DNA of 64,000 nucleotides from Aeromonas schubertii (GCF_000820105.1 NZ_CDDB01000089.1:1-64000), one strand, 5' to 3'; positions 1 through 11,927 are shown, numbered from the stretch's first letter. Notes: generated by a model from the letters alone, not told the origin. Translations and numbers: made by a program.

Positions 1-18
1 CAGCTGAGCTACGAGCGC
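1..18 (-). tRNA. tRNA-Arg (ACG), 5' part only
   Basis: The first 18 bases are the reverse complement of the acceptor 5' strand and D-stem start of the tRNA-Arg that follows, identical to the copy at 60-136. The rest of the gene lies outside the window. It is the third copy seen of a tandem tRNA-Arg array. Confidence 0.85.
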
Positions 19-59
19 GCAAAAGGTCATATTTTGATTTCAGCAAGGCTCACTCTAGA

Positions 60-136
60 TGGCGCGCTCGAGAGGATTCGAACCTCTGACCGCCTGGTTC
101 GTAGCCAGGTACTCTATCCAGCTGAGCTACGAGCGC
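60..136 (-). tRNA. tRNA-Arg (ACG)
   Basis: A 77-nt cloverleaf reads on the minus strand with an encoded CCA end. The acceptor arms GCGCTCG and CGAGCGC pair perfectly, the anticodon loop CTACGAA gives anticodon ACG, and the T-arm carries GGTTCGAATCC. It decodes CGU/CGC/CGA arginine codons after A34-to-inosine editing. It is one member of an array with the copies at 1-18 and 223-299. Confidence 0.97.
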
Positions 137-151
137 GTCGTTTAGAGCGAT

Positions 152-177
152 AAAAAAAAGCTTACCGACCAGTAAGC
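152..177 (-). terminator. Hairpin with T-tract inside the tRNA array
   Basis: On the minus strand a 6-bp stem (GCTTAC/GTAAGC, extendable by A-T pairs) with a 6-nt loop is followed by eight T. It lies between two tRNA-Arg genes, so it would end or attenuate the tRNA-Ser/tRNA-Arg transcript before the next tRNA-Arg. It could instead be a processing structure in a longer precursor. Confidence 0.5.
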
Positions 178-222
178 CTTTCTTATTCACCGGTTTCCCA
201 GCATGTCCACCTTGGACTGAAA

Positions 223-299
223 TGGCGCGCCCGAGAGGATTCGAACCTCTGACCGCCTGGTTCGTAGCCAGGTACTCTATCCAGCTGAGCTACGGGCGC
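223..299 (-). tRNA. tRNA-Arg (ACG), variant acceptor stem
   Basis: A 77-nt tRNA-Arg with anticodon ACG and an encoded CCA. It matches the copy at 60-136 apart from the acceptor stem, where GCGCCCG pairs with CGGGCGC instead of GCGCTCG with CGAGCGC. Both strands of the stem changed together, so pairing is kept. It sits 4 nt downstream of tRNA-Ser and is probably cotranscribed with it. Confidence 0.97.
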
Positions 300-303
300 T
301 AAA

Positions 304-396
304 TGGCGGTGAAGGAGGGATTCGAACCCTCGATGCGGGTATAAGCCGCATACTCCCTTAGCAGGGGAGCGCCTTCAGCCTCTCGGCCACCTCACC
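304..396 (-). tRNA. tRNA-Ser (GCT)
   Basis: A 93-nt class II tRNA with a long variable arm and an encoded CCA. The anticodon loop CTGCTAA gives GCT, reading AGC/AGU serine codons. Acceptor arms GGTGAGG and CTTCACC pair with one G-U. It is the first gene of the minus-strand tRNA operon, preceded by a good promoter at 410-437. Confidence 0.96.
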
Positions 397-409
397 GTTG
401 CGGGGCCAG

Positions 410-437
410 ATATTACTTCACGGGGCAGATTAGTCAA
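410..437 (-). promoter_or_regulatory. Promoter of the tRNA-Ser/tRNA-Arg operon
   Basis: On the minus strand TTGACT (437-432) and TAATAT (415-410) are separated by 16 nt. A GC-rich stretch (GGCCCCGC) follows, the kind of discriminator typical of stable-RNA promoters under stringent control. The tRNA-Ser 5' end is 14 nt beyond the -10 box. Confidence 0.7.
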
Positions 438-555
438 ACTTTTTTTCGATGAAACAGCGCGTTCGGTCACTAACCGGCCAAAGTGTGGAAAATTCACACT
501 AAATACCACAAACCCGGCTCCGGCACGGCCAGAAACTGGGTTCCGGCCCCCAAAC

Positions 556-580
556 AAAAAGGCGACCCCAGGGTCGCCTC
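556..580 (-). terminator. csrA terminator
   Basis: On the minus strand a GC-rich stem (GGCGACC/GGTCGCC) is followed by TTTTT, starting 6 nt after the csrA stop codon. Confidence 0.85.
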
Positions 581-585
581 TTTCA

Positions 586-774
586 TCAGTAACCGGACTG
601 GCCCGGCTCTTTTTCCGCCTGAATGCGCTGGTAGATCTCCTCACGGTGAACGGAGACCTCCTTCGGGGCATTCACGCCGATGCGTACCTGGTTACCCTTC
701 ACACCCAGCACGGTAACGGTCACTTCATCACCGATCATCAGGGTTTCACCAACACGACGAGTCAAAATCAGCAT
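586..774 (-). CDS. csrA: Carbon storage regulator CsrA
   Basis: A 62-residue RNA-binding dimer that binds GGA motifs in mRNA leaders and controls translation and stability of genes for carbon storage, motility and virulence. The N-terminus [10 protein letters not shown] and the strand [16 protein letters not shown] are the family signature; R44-equivalent and L4 are present. The frame stays open eight codons further upstream, but the ATG at 774 has the AGGAG site and gives the normal family length. It lies downstream of alaS-lysC as in many gammaproteobacteria, with about 100 bp upstream for its own promoter and a terminator directly after it. Confidence 0.97.
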   Translation of the reverse strand: MLILTRRVGETLMIGDEVTVTVLGVKGNQVRIGVNAPKEVSVHREEIYQRIQAEKEPGQSGY

Positions 775-876
775 TCGCTTGCTCCTGTATCCTGTCATTT
801 TTTAGTCAATCTGTTGAAGCCATTATCCAACAAACTGGCCAAAATAGTAAATGGTTGAAACTAAATCACCGGGGAA

Positions 877-2115
877 TCACCCCATGGGCTGCTCTTGTGG
901 CTCATGATCGAGTTCAAACGCATCGTGCAAGGCACGAACCGCCAGCTCCAGATACTTCTCGTCCACCACCACCGAGATCTTGATCTCGGAGGTGGAGATG
1001 AGCTGCATGTTGATGCCGTTCTCACCCAGCACACGGAACATGGTCCGTGCCACTCCCGGATGATTCCACATGCCGACCCCGACGATGGAGACCTTGGCGA
1101 TCGCCTCGTTACCCTGTACGCAAGAGGCGCCCAGCTCGGTTGCCGTCACCTCAAGCAGGGCGCGAGCACGCCGGTAATCATCCCGATTCACCGTAAAGGT
1201 AAAATCTGCACTGCCGTCACCCAACGAATTCTGAACGATCATATCGACGTCGATATTGGCATCGCTGATCGGCCCCAGGATCCTGGCCGCCACCGTAGGC
1301 TTGTCAGGCACACCGAGTATGGTCAGGCTGGCCTCGTTGCGATTAAACGCGATACCTGACACCAGGGGTGCTTCCATCCGTTCACCTCCGTATGTGATGA
1401 GGGTTCCTTCCCCGTCTGTAAAGCTCGACAGCACCCGCAATGGAACCCGGTACTTGCCAGCAAACTCGACCGAACGAATCTGCAACACCTTGGCGCCGAG
1501 GCTCGCCATCTCCAGCATCTCCTCGAAGGTGATGGTAGCAAGGCGCCTGGCCTTTGGCTCGATACGCGGATCCGTGGTGTAGACGCCGTCCACATCGGTA
1601 AAGATCTGGCACTCGTCAGCCTTGATGGCTGCCGCCACCGCCACTGCAGTGGTATCTGACCCTCCCCGTCCCAGGGTGGTGATGGCGTTGTGCTCATCAC
1701 GTCCCTGGAAACCGGCGATCACCACCACCTTACCGGCGTCGAGCTGGGCCCGCACCGGATCTGTGTCGATCCGGCTGATACGCGCCTTGCCATAGGCCGA
1801 ATCGGTGTGAATACGGACCTGATCCCCCGTCATGGAGACGGCCGGGCAACCGCGCTGATTCAGCGCGATGGCCAGCAGGGCGATGGTCACCTGCTCACCG
1901 GTCGAGATGAGGACATCCACCTCCCGGCGATCCGCATCGGGATCCAGCTGCTGGGCCATGCCCAGCAACCGGTTGGTCTCCCCTGACATGGCGGAAACCA
2001 CCACCACCACGTCGTGTCCCTGGGCGCGGGTCAGTTTGACCCGCTCGGCGACAGCCTCGATCCGCTCCAACGAGCCGACCGAGGTACCACCGAATTTCTG
2101 AACATAGAGTGCCAC
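877..2115 (-). CDS. lysC: Aspartate kinase (monofunctional, lysine-type)
   Basis: Phosphorylates aspartate to aspartyl phosphate, the first step to lysine, threonine, methionine and diaminopimelate. The protein has 412 residues. KFGGTSVGSL at residues 7-16 is the kinase signature, GRGGSDTTA lies near residue 150, and two ACT-type regulatory domains fill the region from about 265 to the end. The length fits the monofunctional pseudomonad/Vibrio-type enzyme rather than the bifunctional ThrA/MetL proteins. The start is GTG at 2115 with AAGGTGA upstream. Only 16 nt separate it from the alaS stop, so it is very likely cotranscribed with alaS. Confidence 0.95.
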   Translation of the reverse strand: MALYVQKFGGTSVGSLERIEAVAERVKLTRAQGHDVVVVVSAMSGETNRLLGMAQQLDPDADRREVDVLISTGEQVTIALLAIALNQRGCPAVSMTGDQVRIHTDSAYGKARISRIDTDPVRAQLDAGKVVVIAGFQGRDEHNAITTLGRGGSDTTAVAVAAAIKADECQIFTDVDGVYTTDPRIEPKARRLATITFEEMLEMASLGAKVLQIRSVEFAGKYRVPLRVLSSFTDGEGTLITYGGERMEAPLVSGIAFNRNEASLTILGVPDKPTVAARILGPISDANIDVDMIVQNSLGDGSADFTFTVNRDDYRRARALLEVTATELGASCVQGNEAIAKVSIVGVGMWNHPGVARTMFRVLGENGINMQLISTSEIKISVVVDEKYLELAVRALHDAFELDHEPQEQPMG

Positions 2116-2131
2116 AGTTCACCTTGCCCTG

Positions 2132-4756
<2,625 letters not shown>

Positions 4757-4850
4757 GGAAAATCCTGCTAGATACGTAAACGGACTTTTGACCGCAATAA
4801 TGTATGTTTTCTGCCTCGTAAAGTAAAACGGACGGGGCCCGCCACCGGTG

Positions 4851-4883
4851 AAAAAACAGGCCCCGGTGGTTTACACCGGGGCC
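4851..4883 (-). terminator. recX terminator
   Basis: On the minus strand a 10-bp perfect stem (GGCCCCGGTG/CACCGGGGCC) with a 5-nt loop is followed by TGTTTTTT. It lies just after the recX stop and separates the recA-recX unit from alaS. Confidence 0.85.
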
Positions 4884-4891
4884 TCTCTGCG

Positions 4892-5374
4892 TCACTCCCT
4901 GTGTGACGAGCTTCCCTTGAGCTCGTCGAGGGCATGGCGCACCTGATCTTGCACAAACCCCCGCCCGAGCAAGGCTCGGGCCAGTTTGGCCCGCACCCTG
5001 GGGTCAGAGAGGTCACTCCCGGCCCCCTTGCGCGCCAGCCAGTCGGCCGCCAGGGTGAACCAGTCGATATCCTCTGCCTCCAGTGCGGTCTCGGCCTGTC
5101 CCCCAGTGATCCCCTTGCGTCTGAGTTCGAAACGTACCTTCTGGGGCCCATAGTGGCGCCGTGCCAGGGAACGCACCAGCATGCCGGCATAGCGGGCATC
5201 GTCAACCCAGCCGCTCGCCTTGCAACGGGCCACCACCTCGGCGGCCATGGCCTCATCCACACCTTGCCGCAGCAGACGGTCAGCCAACTCCCGCTCTCCA
5301 CTCTCCTTGCTGGCCAGGCTGCGCATGGCGAAGTTCATCGCCTCGGTCAGGCTCTTCTCGCTATCATCGTGCAT
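4892..5374 (-). CDS. recX: Regulatory protein RecX
   Basis: A 160-residue modulator that binds RecA filaments and inhibits recombinase and coprotease activity. The helical repeats typical of the family are visible, with the RLLRQGVDEAMAAEVVARC and ARRHYGPQKVRFELRRKGI segments. It starts 38 nt after recA on the same strand. A strong inverted repeat fills the gap, so expression by readthrough of a leaky recA terminator is likely, as known in E. coli. Confidence 0.95.
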   Translation of the reverse strand: MHDDSEKSLTEAMNFAMRSLASKESGERELADRLLRQGVDEAMAAEVVARCKASGWVDDARYAGMLVRSLARRHYGPQKVRFELRRKGITGGQAETALEAEDIDWFTLAADWLARKGAGSDLSDPRVRAKLARALLGRGFVQDQVRHALDELKGSSSHRE

Positions 5375-5375
5375 A

Positions 5376-5405
5376 GAAACAATCAGGCCGGGATGATCCC
5401 GGCCT
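5376..5405 (-). terminator. recA terminator or attenuator
   Basis: A near-perfect palindrome (AGGCCGGGAT, G, ATCCCGGCCT at 5385-5405) lies between recA and recX. The downstream minus-strand tail GATTGTTTC is a weak T-tract, which fits partial termination letting a fraction of transcripts continue into recX. Confidence 0.55.
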
Positions 5406-5412
5406 GCTCAAC

Positions 5413-6471
5413 TTAGAATTCCTGCTCTTGCTCGTCGAAGAGTTCCTCTTCGTCACCGGCCTTGGCCTCGCCGGCCTGGTGCTCGCCGCTCAGCAGCAGC
5501 TCGCGCAGCTTGGCCTCCAGTTCACCGGCCAGAGCCTTGTTCTCCACCAGCAGCTTCATGACGTTGGCCTTACCCTGGCCGATCTTCTCGCCGTTATAGC
5601 TGTACCAGGCACCGGACTTCTCGATCAGCTTGTGTTTGACGCCGAGATCCACCAGCTCGCCCTCTTTGGAGATGCCGGCACCATACATGATCTGGAACTC
5701 GGCCTGCTTGAAGGGAGGGGCTACCTTGTTCTTGACCACCTTGACGCGGGTCTCGTTACCCACCACCTCTTCGCCATCCTTGATAGCGCCAGTACGGCGA
5801 ATGTCCAGACGCACGGAGGCGTAGAACTTCAGGGCGTTACCACCTGTAGTGGTCTCGGGGTTACCGAACATGACGCCGATCTTCATCCGGATCTGGTTGA
5901 TGAAGATGCACAGGCAGTTGGCATTCTTGATATTGGCGGTCAGCTTGCGCAGGGCCTGGGACATCAAACGGGCCTGCAGGCCGACGTGAGAGTCCCCCAT
6001 CTCGCCTTCGATCTCCGCCTTCGGGGTCAGAGCCGCGACCGAGTCGACGATGATGACGTCCACCGCGCCGGAGCGCACCAGCATGTCGCAGATCTCCAGG
6101 GCCTGTTCACCGGTATCCGGCTGGGAGACCAGCAGGTCGTCCACATTGACCCCCAGCTTGGCAGCATAGATGGGGTCCAGGGCATGTTCGGCATCCACGA
6201 AGGCACAAGTCTTGCCTTTCTTCTGGGCTTCGGCGATCACCTGCAGGGTCAGCGTGGTCTTACCGGAGGATTCCGGACCGTAGATCTCGACGATACGGCC
6301 GCACGGCAGACCGCCGATCCCAAGGGCGATGTCCAGGGAGAGGGAACCGGTGGAGATGGCTTCGATATCCATGGTCTGGGAGTCGCCCAGGCGCATGATG
6401 GAGCCCTTGCCAAACTGCTTCTCAATCTGGCCCAGCGCTGCCGCCAGTGCCTTCTGCTTGTTCTGATCCAT
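5413..6471 (-). CDS. recA: Recombinase RecA
   Basis: A 352-residue DNA strand-exchange ATPase and coprotease for LexA cleavage. Walker A GPESSGKT is at residues 65-72; Walker [10 protein letters not shown], the L2 region ([21 protein letters not shown]) and the acidic C-terminus ([13 protein letters not shown]) are all present. It is expressed from an SOS promoter at 6517-6544 and followed by recX. Confidence 0.98.
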   Translation of the reverse strand: MDQNKQKALAAALGQIEKQFGKGSIMRLGDSQTMDIEAISTGSLSLDIALGIGGLPCGRIVEIYGPESSGKTTLTLQVIAEAQKKGKTCAFVDAEHALDPIYAAKLGVNVDDLLVSQPDTGEQALEICDMLVRSGAVDVIIVDSVAALTPKAEIEGEMGDSHVGLQARLMSQALRKLTANIKNANCLCIFINQIRMKIGVMFGNPETTTGGNALKFYASVRLDIRRTGAIKDGEEVVGNETRVKVVKNKVAPPFKQAEFQIMYGAGISKEGELVDLGVKHKLIEKSGAWYSYNGEKIGQGKANVMKLLVENKALAGELEAKLRELLLSGEHQAGEAKAGDEEELFDEQEQEF

Positions 6472-6516
6472 GCCTATCTCCGCTGGACGTCATGAGGTAA
6501 TGGGAAAGTTGGGACA

Positions 6517-6544
6517 AGTATACTGTCTATTCATACAGTATCAA
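6517..6544 (-). promoter_or_regulatory. recA promoter with embedded LexA box
   Basis: On the minus strand TTGATA (6544-6539) and TATACT (6522-6517) are 16 nt apart. The spacer is exactly CTGT-N8-ACAG, the LexA core, within TACTGT...ACAGTA at 6521-6540. LexA bound here would block polymerase directly. The box overlaps the last codons and stop of the upstream gene pncC (stop at 6531-6533). Confidence 0.93.
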
Positions 6545-7043
6545 GTCTATTTTGGGTAACCAGGGCGAGCAGGCCCGACAGCGCCTGACCGACCGCCTGC
6601 TGACGCACCCCATGACGATCCCCGTCGAAGCGGGCCAGCAGGGCTTCACTGCGGCCATCGCGGCAGGCCCAGGCAAACCAGACGGTGCCGACCGGCTTGA
6701 GCTCGCTGCCGCCCCCGGGGCCGGCGATGCCGCTCACCGCCACGGCCAGATCGGCCCGGGAGCGGGCCAGGGTGCCACGAGCCATCTCCAGCACCACCGA
6801 CTCACTGACGGCGCCGTGCCTCTCGAGCGTGGTCGCTTGCACCCCCAACATCTCCTGCTTGGCCTCGTTGGAATAGGTGACGAAGCTGCGATCGAACCAA
6901 CCCGAACTGCCGGCTATCTCGGTGATGACGGTGGCGATGCCGCCCCCGGTGCAGGACTCTGCGGTGGCCACCCAGAGGCCTCTGGCTTGCAGGGCTGCCC
7001 CCAGACGGGCCGCCAGCTCCAGATTGTGTTGCTGTTGATGCAT
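6531..7043 (-). CDS. pncC: Nicotinamide-nucleotide amidase (CinA C-terminal family)
   Basis: Deamidates NMN to nicotinic acid mononucleotide in the pyridine nucleotide salvage cycle. The 170-residue protein is the stand-alone CinA C-terminal domain. The catalytic serine lies in TAESCTGGG (Ser about 30); VAVSGIAGPGGGS near 100 and VGTVWFAW are conserved. The start at 7043 is chosen because GGGAGAAG lies upstream; the frame continues ten codons to an ATG without a ribosome site. Its 3' end carries the recA operator. Confidence 0.93.
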   Translation of the reverse strand: MHQQQHNLELAARLGAALQARGLWVATAESCTGGGIATVITEIAGSSGWFDRSFVTYSNEAKQEMLGVQATTLERHGAVSESVVLEMARGTLARSRADLAVAVSGIAGPGGGSELKPVGTVWFAWACRDGRSEALLARFDGDRHGVRQQAVGQALSGLLALVTQNRLDTV

Positions 7044-7144
7044 GCTGCTCTTCTCCCTTGGCCAAAGGGCCATTATGGATCAGGGTCGCAACCGATGGCG
7101 AGGCAACATAGAATAGCCGCCATTGGCCAACGCCCCCTTCTGGA

Positions 7145-9730
7145 ATGACCATGAACGAACTCGATTTTGCCCTCGGCGCCCCCTCGGCGGCCCTGAGCCA
7201 GCACACCCCCATGATGCAGCAGTACCTCACCCTCAAGGCGGAGAATCCCGAGATCCTGCTCTTCTACCGCATGGGCGACTTCTATGAGCTCTTCTACGAC
7301 GATGCTCGCAAGGCCTCCCAGCTGCTTGACATCTCATTGACCAAGCGCGGTCAGTCTGCCGGTACCCCCATCCCCATGGCAGGGGTGCCCTATCACGCCA
7401 TCGAAGGGTATCTGGCCAAGCTGGTGCAACTCGGTGAGTCCGCCGCCATCTGCGAGCAGGTCGGCGATCCGGCCACCAGCAAGGGACCGGTGGAGCGCAA
7501 GGTGATCCGCATCGTGACGCCGGGCACCGTCTCCGACGAGGCACTGCTCACCGAGCGGCAGGACAACCTGATCGCCGCCGTCTATCACGACGGCCGCCAG
7601 TTTGGCTACGGCACCCTGGACATCGGCTCGGGCCGCTTCTTCATCAATCAGTTTGCCAAAGAAGAGACCCTGCTGGCCGAGCTGCAGCGCACCAACCCGG
7701 CCGAGCTGCTCTACCCCGAGTCGTTCGACTTTATGCGCCACATCGAAGGGCGCCGTGGCCTGCGCCGTCGCCCCGAATGGGAGTACGAGATTGGCACCGC
7801 CCGCAAGCTGCTGTGCCAGCAGTTTGGCACCCAGGATCTGGTAGGCTTTGGCGTCGACCAGAGCGAGACCGCCCTGTGCGCCGCCGGCTGCCTGCTGCAG
7901 TATGTGAAAGACACCCAGCGCACCGCCCTGCCCCACATCCGCGGGGTGCGCCTGGAGCAGCCGGATCACGCCGTCATCATGGACGCCGCTACCCGCCGTA
8001 ACCTGGAGCTGACCCAGAACCTGGCCGGCGGCAATGACAACACCCTGGCCGACGTGCTGGACCGCACCGCCACCCCCATGGGCAGCCGCCTGCTCAAACG
8101 CTGGCTGCACCAGCCCATTCGCGATCGGGTAATCCTCAAGGGGCGTCAGAGCACCATTCACGAGCTCATCGAGCAGAATCTCTACGACGCGCTTGGCGAC
8201 TTGCTGCGCCAGGTGGGCGATGTGGAGCGGGTGCTGGCACGCCTGGCCCTGCGCTCGGCCCGGCCGCGCGATCTCACCCGCCTGCGCCAGGCCTTTACCC
8301 AGTTGCCCGAGCTGCAACAGCTACTGGCAGACAGCGAACACGAGGCTCTGCAACAACTGCGCGAGCGCGCCAGCACCTTCCCGGAGCTGCGCGATCTGCT
8401 CGAGCGCGCCGTGATGGAGAATCCGCCCGTCATCATCCGCGACGGCGGCGTCATCCGCGATGGCTTTAACAACGAACTCGACGAGCTGCGGGATCTGGCC
8501 GGTGGCGCCACCGCCAGCCTGGCCCGCATCGAGGAGCGGGAGCGTCTGCTGACCGGCATCAACACCCTCAAGGTGGGCTACAACAAGGTGCATGGCTTCT
8601 ACATCGAGGTGAGCCGTGCCAACAGCCATCTGGTGCCGGCCCATTACATCCGCCGCCAGACTCTCAAGAACAACGAGCGCTACATCATCGACGAGCTCAA
8701 GCATTATGAGGACAAGGTGCTGACTGCCCAGGCCCAGGCCCTGGCGCTGGAGAAACGCCTCTACGAGGAGTTGCTCGATCAGTTGCTGCCTCATCTGGCC
8801 GAGCTGCAGGAGTCCGCCGCCGCCCTGGCCGAGCTGGACGTACTCGGCACCCTGGCCGAGCGCGCCGAGACCCTCAACTACTGCTGCCCCGAGCTGGTGA
8901 GCGAGGATCGCATCGAGATCGAGGGGGGGCGCCACCCGGTCGTGGAACAGGTATTGAGCGATCCCTTCATCGCCAACCCCATCACCCTGCACCGCGCCCG
9001 CCGCATGCTGATCATCACAGGCCCCAACATGGGTGGTAAGTCTACCTACATGCGCCAGACGGCCCTCATCGTGCTGCTGGCCCATATCGGCGCCTTCGTC
9101 CCGGCCGAGCGGGCGGTGATCGGCCCCATCGATCGCATCTTCACCCGGATCGGGGCCTCGGATGATCTGGCCTCGGGCCGCTCCACCTTCATGGTGGAGA
9201 TGACCGAGACCGCCAACATCCTCAACAACGCCACCGCCCAGAGCCTGGTGTTGATGGACGAGATCGGCCGCGGCACCAGCACCTACGACGGCCTGTCGCT
9301 GGCCTGGGCCTGTGCCGAGCAGCTGGCGAGCAAAATCGGCGCCTACACCCTGTTCGCCACCCACTACTTCGAGATGACCCGGCTGCCGGAGCTGCTCGAG
9401 GGGCTGGCCAACGTCCACCTGGATGCGGTCGAGCACGGCGACACCATCGCCTTTATGCACGCGGTGCAAGAGGGGGCGGCCAGCCGCTCCTACGGCCTGC
9501 AGGTGGCGGCCCTGGCCGGGGTGCCCAAGAGTGTCATCCACCAGGCGCGCCACAAACTGGCCGAGCTGGAGAGCGGCGCTCACACCCCGCCGACGGGAAG
9601 CCCGGCACCGCGCCCCCTTCCCGAGCCCCTGCCCCATCCCGTGGTGGAGGAGCTGGAGGGGATCCGCCCCGACGAGCTCACCCCACGCCAGGCACTCGAC
9701 CTCGTCTACCGTCTCAAGCAGTTGGTGTAA
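7145..9730 (+). CDS. mutS: DNA mismatch repair protein MutS
   Basis: Recognises mismatches and small loops and recruits MutL. It has 861 residues. The mismatch-binding motif ([16 protein letters not shown], with the Phe-x-Glu wedge) is near residues 36-52, and the ATPase domain has Walker [10 protein letters not shown] near 625, followed by the dimerisation signature [18 protein letters not shown]. The beta-clamp and tetramerisation region is at the C-terminus. A second ATG at 7151 is 7 nt after GGA and may be the true start. It diverges from pncC. Confidence 0.97.
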   Translation: MTMNELDFALGAPSAALSQHTPMMQQYLTLKAENPEILLFYRMGDFYELFYDDARKASQLLDISLTKRGQSAGTPIPMAGVPYHAIEGYLAKLVQLGESAAICEQVGDPATSKGPVERKVIRIVTPGTVSDEALLTERQDNLIAAVYHDGRQFGYGTLDIGSGRFFINQFAKEETLLAELQRTNPAELLYPESFDFMRHIEGRRGLRRRPEWEYEIGTARKLLCQQFGTQDLVGFGVDQSETALCAAGCLLQYVKDTQRTALPHIRGVRLEQPDHAVIMDAATRRNLELTQNLAGGNDNTLADVLDRTATPMGSRLLKRWLHQPIRDRVILKGRQSTIHELIEQNLYDALGDLLRQVGDVERVLARLALRSARPRDLTRLRQAFTQLPELQQLLADSEHEALQQLRERASTFPELRDLLERAVMENPPVIIRDGGVIRDGFNNELDELRDLAGGATASLARIEERERLLTGINTLKVGYNKVHGFYIEVSRANSHLVPAHYIRRQTLKNNERYIIDELKHYEDKVLTAQAQALALEKRLYEELLDQLLPHLAELQESAAALAELDVLGTLAERAETLNYCCPELVSEDRIEIEGGRHPVVEQVLSDPFIANPITLHRARRMLIITGPNMGGKSTYMRQTALIVLLAHIGAFVPAERAVIGPIDRIFTRIGASDDLASGRSTFMVEMTETANILNNATAQSLVLMDEIGRGTSTYDGLSLAWACAEQLASKIGAYTLFATHYFEMTRLPELLEGLANVHLDAVEHGDTIAFMHAVQEGAASRSYGLQVAALAGVPKSVIHQARHKLAELESGAHTPPTGSPAPRPLPEPLPHPVVEELEGIRPDELTPRQALDLVYRLKQLV

Positions 9731-9740
9731 ACCGGCCATG

Positions 9741-9775
9741 AAAAAGGGGAACCTCACGGTTCCCCTCTCATTTTC
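9741..9775. terminator. Bidirectional terminator between mutS and the BCCT gene
   Basis: The stem GGGGAACC/GGTTCCCC with a TCAC loop has AAAAA on its left and a CTCATTTTCTT tail on its right, serving both convergent genes. Confidence 0.85.
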
Positions 9776-9791
9776 TTACTCGCCCTTTGCG

Positions 9792-11390
9792 TTAACCGGG
9801 ACCGATACGATCCACCAGGTTGAGGTGTACAGGCCCCCCATGGCGCTGTAATCCCAGGTGGTACTCCCGTTGGCGCTGGCTCTCGCGCTTGAGACCCAAC
9901 ATCAGGGAGTAGCACATGGCCAGCATGATCACCGAGAAGGGGAGCGCGGCTATGATGCTGGCCGCCTGCAGGGCGGCGAGCCCCCCCGAGACCAACAGGA
10001 TGGCCGCCACCAGCCCCTGCCCCAGCCCCCACACGGCCCGGTGCAACACGGGTGGCTCCTGATCCCCGATGGAGAGCAGGGTGGTAATGACCAGGGTGCC
10101 CGAATCGCTGGAGGTGATGAAGTAGGTGCAGATGAGCAGGGTCAGTACCCCCTTGGCGATGAGGCCCATGGCTCCCCAGTTCATCATCTCTATGGTCTTG
10201 TAGAGGGCCAGTGTCACATCCTGATTGACCGCCTCGGCCACCCCCCCCTGGCCAAACAGCTCCAGATGCAGGGCCGTACCACCGAACACTGTGAGCCACA
10301 GCATACCGAGCAGGGAGGGGACCAGCAGCACCCCGAGCACGAACTCGCGAATGGTCCGCCCTTTGGAGATGCGGGCGATGAACATACCGACGAAGGGGGC
10401 CCAGGCGATCCACCATCCCCAGTAGAAGGCGGTCCAGGCGGACTGCCAGGCCGAGGTGCCGTTGGCCTCTGTGTTGGTCCAGAAGCTCAGGCGCACTATG
10501 TTCTGCAGGTAGTCACCGATGTTCTGCACATAGGCATTCAGGAGATAGGTGGTCGACCCCAGCGCCAGAAACAGCACCAGGATGAAAACACTCAGCCAGA
10601 CGTTGAGCTCGGAGAGGATCTTCACCCCGCGCCCCACCCCTGAGATGGCCGACAGGGTGGCGATCACACTGATGATGCCGATGAGCCACAGCTGGTTGGT
10701 CTGGGAGACCTCGAGCCCCAGCATCTGGTTGAGGCCGGTGTTCATCTGGGCAACCCCCAGACCGAGCGAGGTGGCGACCCCGAACACGGTGCCGAACACC
10801 GCCAGCACATCGGCGGCATGCCCCCAGAAACCGTAGATGCGATCCTTGAGCAAGGGATAGAGCACGGAGCGGATCGCCAGCGGCAGCTTGCGCCGGTAGC
10901 TGAAGAAGGCCAGCGACAAGCCGACAATCACATAGATGGCCCAGGGATGCAGACCCCAGTGAAAGAAGGTGAGACGCATCGCCACCTGGGCCGCCTCCGG
11001 GGTCATCCCCTCCTTGATAAAGGGATTGGCCTGCAGGTGATAGATGGGCTCGGCGATGCTCCAGAACACCAGGCCGATGCCCATGCCAGCGCTGAACAGC
11101 ATGGCAAACCAGGAGAAATAACCGAACTCCGGTTCCTGATCGTCGTCACCCAGCTTGATGCTGCCGAAACGGCTGAACATCAGATAGATGGCGAAGAACA
11201 GAAACAGGGCGACCACCAGGATGTAATACCACTTGAAGCCGGCAATGATGGTGTCCTTGGCGCCGGTGAACCAGGCGCCGGCCGTGTCGGGATCAAACAC
11301 CCCAAACAGCAGGAACAGGGTGACCACGGTCAGGGCCGTGACCGCCATGGTGGGGTTGAGCCCCTTGAATAAACCTTGTGTCGCTCGCAT
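9792..11390 (-). CDS. BCCT-family transporter (betaine/choline/carnitine type)
   Basis: Secondary transporter of quaternary ammonium osmolytes, 532 residues with about 12 membrane segments. The family signature GMGIGLVFWSIAEPIYH lies in segment 3 and the Trp-rich segment AFYWGWWIAWAPFVGMFIARIS in segment 8. The GMGIG form points to Na+-coupled BetP-like carriers, while GMGID is found in proton-coupled BetT. It lies 9 nt downstream of an unknown 175-residue gene on the same strand and opposite a CosR/EctR-like MarR regulator, suggesting osmotic control. The exact substrate cannot be read from sequence. Confidence 0.92.
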   Translation of the reverse strand: MRATQGLFKGLNPTMAVTALTVVTLFLLFGVFDPDTAGAWFTGAKDTIIAGFKWYYILVVALFLFFAIYLMFSRFGSIKLGDDDQEPEFGYFSWFAMLFSAGMGIGLVFWSIAEPIYHLQANPFIKEGMTPEAAQVAMRLTFFHWGLHPWAIYVIVGLSLAFFSYRRKLPLAIRSVLYPLLKDRIYGFWGHAADVLAVFGTVFGVATSLGLGVAQMNTGLNQMLGLEVSQTNQLWLIGIISVIATLSAISGVGRGVKILSELNVWLSVFILVLFLALGSTTYLLNAYVQNIGDYLQNIVRLSFWTNTEANGTSAWQSAWTAFYWGWWIAWAPFVGMFIARISKGRTIREFVLGVLLVPSLLGMLWLTVFGGTALHLELFGQGGVAEAVNQDVTLALYKTIEMMNWGAMGLIAKGVLTLLICTYFITSSDSGTLVITTLLSIGDQEPPVLHRAVWGLGQGLVAAILLVSGGLAALQAASIIAALPFSVIMLAMCYSLMLGLKRESQRQREYHLGLQRHGGPVHLNLVDRIGPG

Positions 11391-11399
11391 CGGGCCTCC

Positions 11400-11927
11400 T
11401 TAGTGCTGGTTAAAGAACTCTTCGCCCACGTGCTCACCGGCCCCACCGATGGCGCGATAGACCAGTTGGCCCACCGGATGCTCCCGGTGATCCACCAGGG
11501 TCACGGAGGGTTGCCCGTTCACCGCCGGTCGTTTGCCCAGAAAGATGGCCATGGGTACGCCGACGTTGGAGACACCACTGGTGATCCAGAGACGATTGAA
11601 GTCGTAGCTGCCACCGATGAACTCGAGCTGGGCCAGGCCGTTGTCGAGGCCGGAGAGATAGAAGTGCATGGCACTCTCGCTCGGGAAGAGGTGTACCAGC
11701 ACATAGGCATAGCGCAGCTCGTTGACCAACTCCTTTAGGTTGAAAGTACCTGTCTCACTGCAAGAGAGAGGCAGCTCACCATCGTAGTGGTGTACCTTGA
11801 GATTGTTCGGGTCTTCGTCATAGGCGGGCTGATAACGGACAAACGCTGAAGTATCAGGCAGTTCATAGCGAACACGCACCACTCTCAGCTCGGATACCAG
11901 GGCTTTGATGTCCAGCTCCTGTGCCAT
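11400..11927 (-). CDS. Conserved-looking protein of unknown function, BCCT operon
   Basis: A 175-residue soluble protein that I do not recognise. No signal peptide, membrane helix or known catalytic motif is evident; it is mixed alpha/beta with many aromatic residues (ELRYAYVLVHLF, SAMHFYLSGLD). The start at 11927 has AAGGAGG 7 nt upstream; the open frame continues 27 codons further but lacks a ribosome site. It lies 9 nt before the BCCT gene, so the two are probably one transcript, and both diverge from the MarR regulator. A regulatory or accessory role in osmolyte uptake is only inferred. Confidence 0.85.
   Translation of the reverse strand: MAQELDIKALVSELRVVRVRYELPDTSAFVRYQPAYDEDPNNLKVHHYDGELPLSCSETGTFNLKELVNELRYAYVLVHLFPSESAMHFYLSGLDNGLAQLEFIGGSYDFNRLWITSGVSNVGVPMAIFLGKRPAVNGQPSVTLVDHREHPVGQLVYRAIGGAGEHVGEEFFNQH

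Noticed and set aside
1-400. Possible integration site at the tRNA array
   Set aside because: No integrase, direct-repeat remnant or atypical sequence is next to it; the repetition is the tRNA genes themselves.
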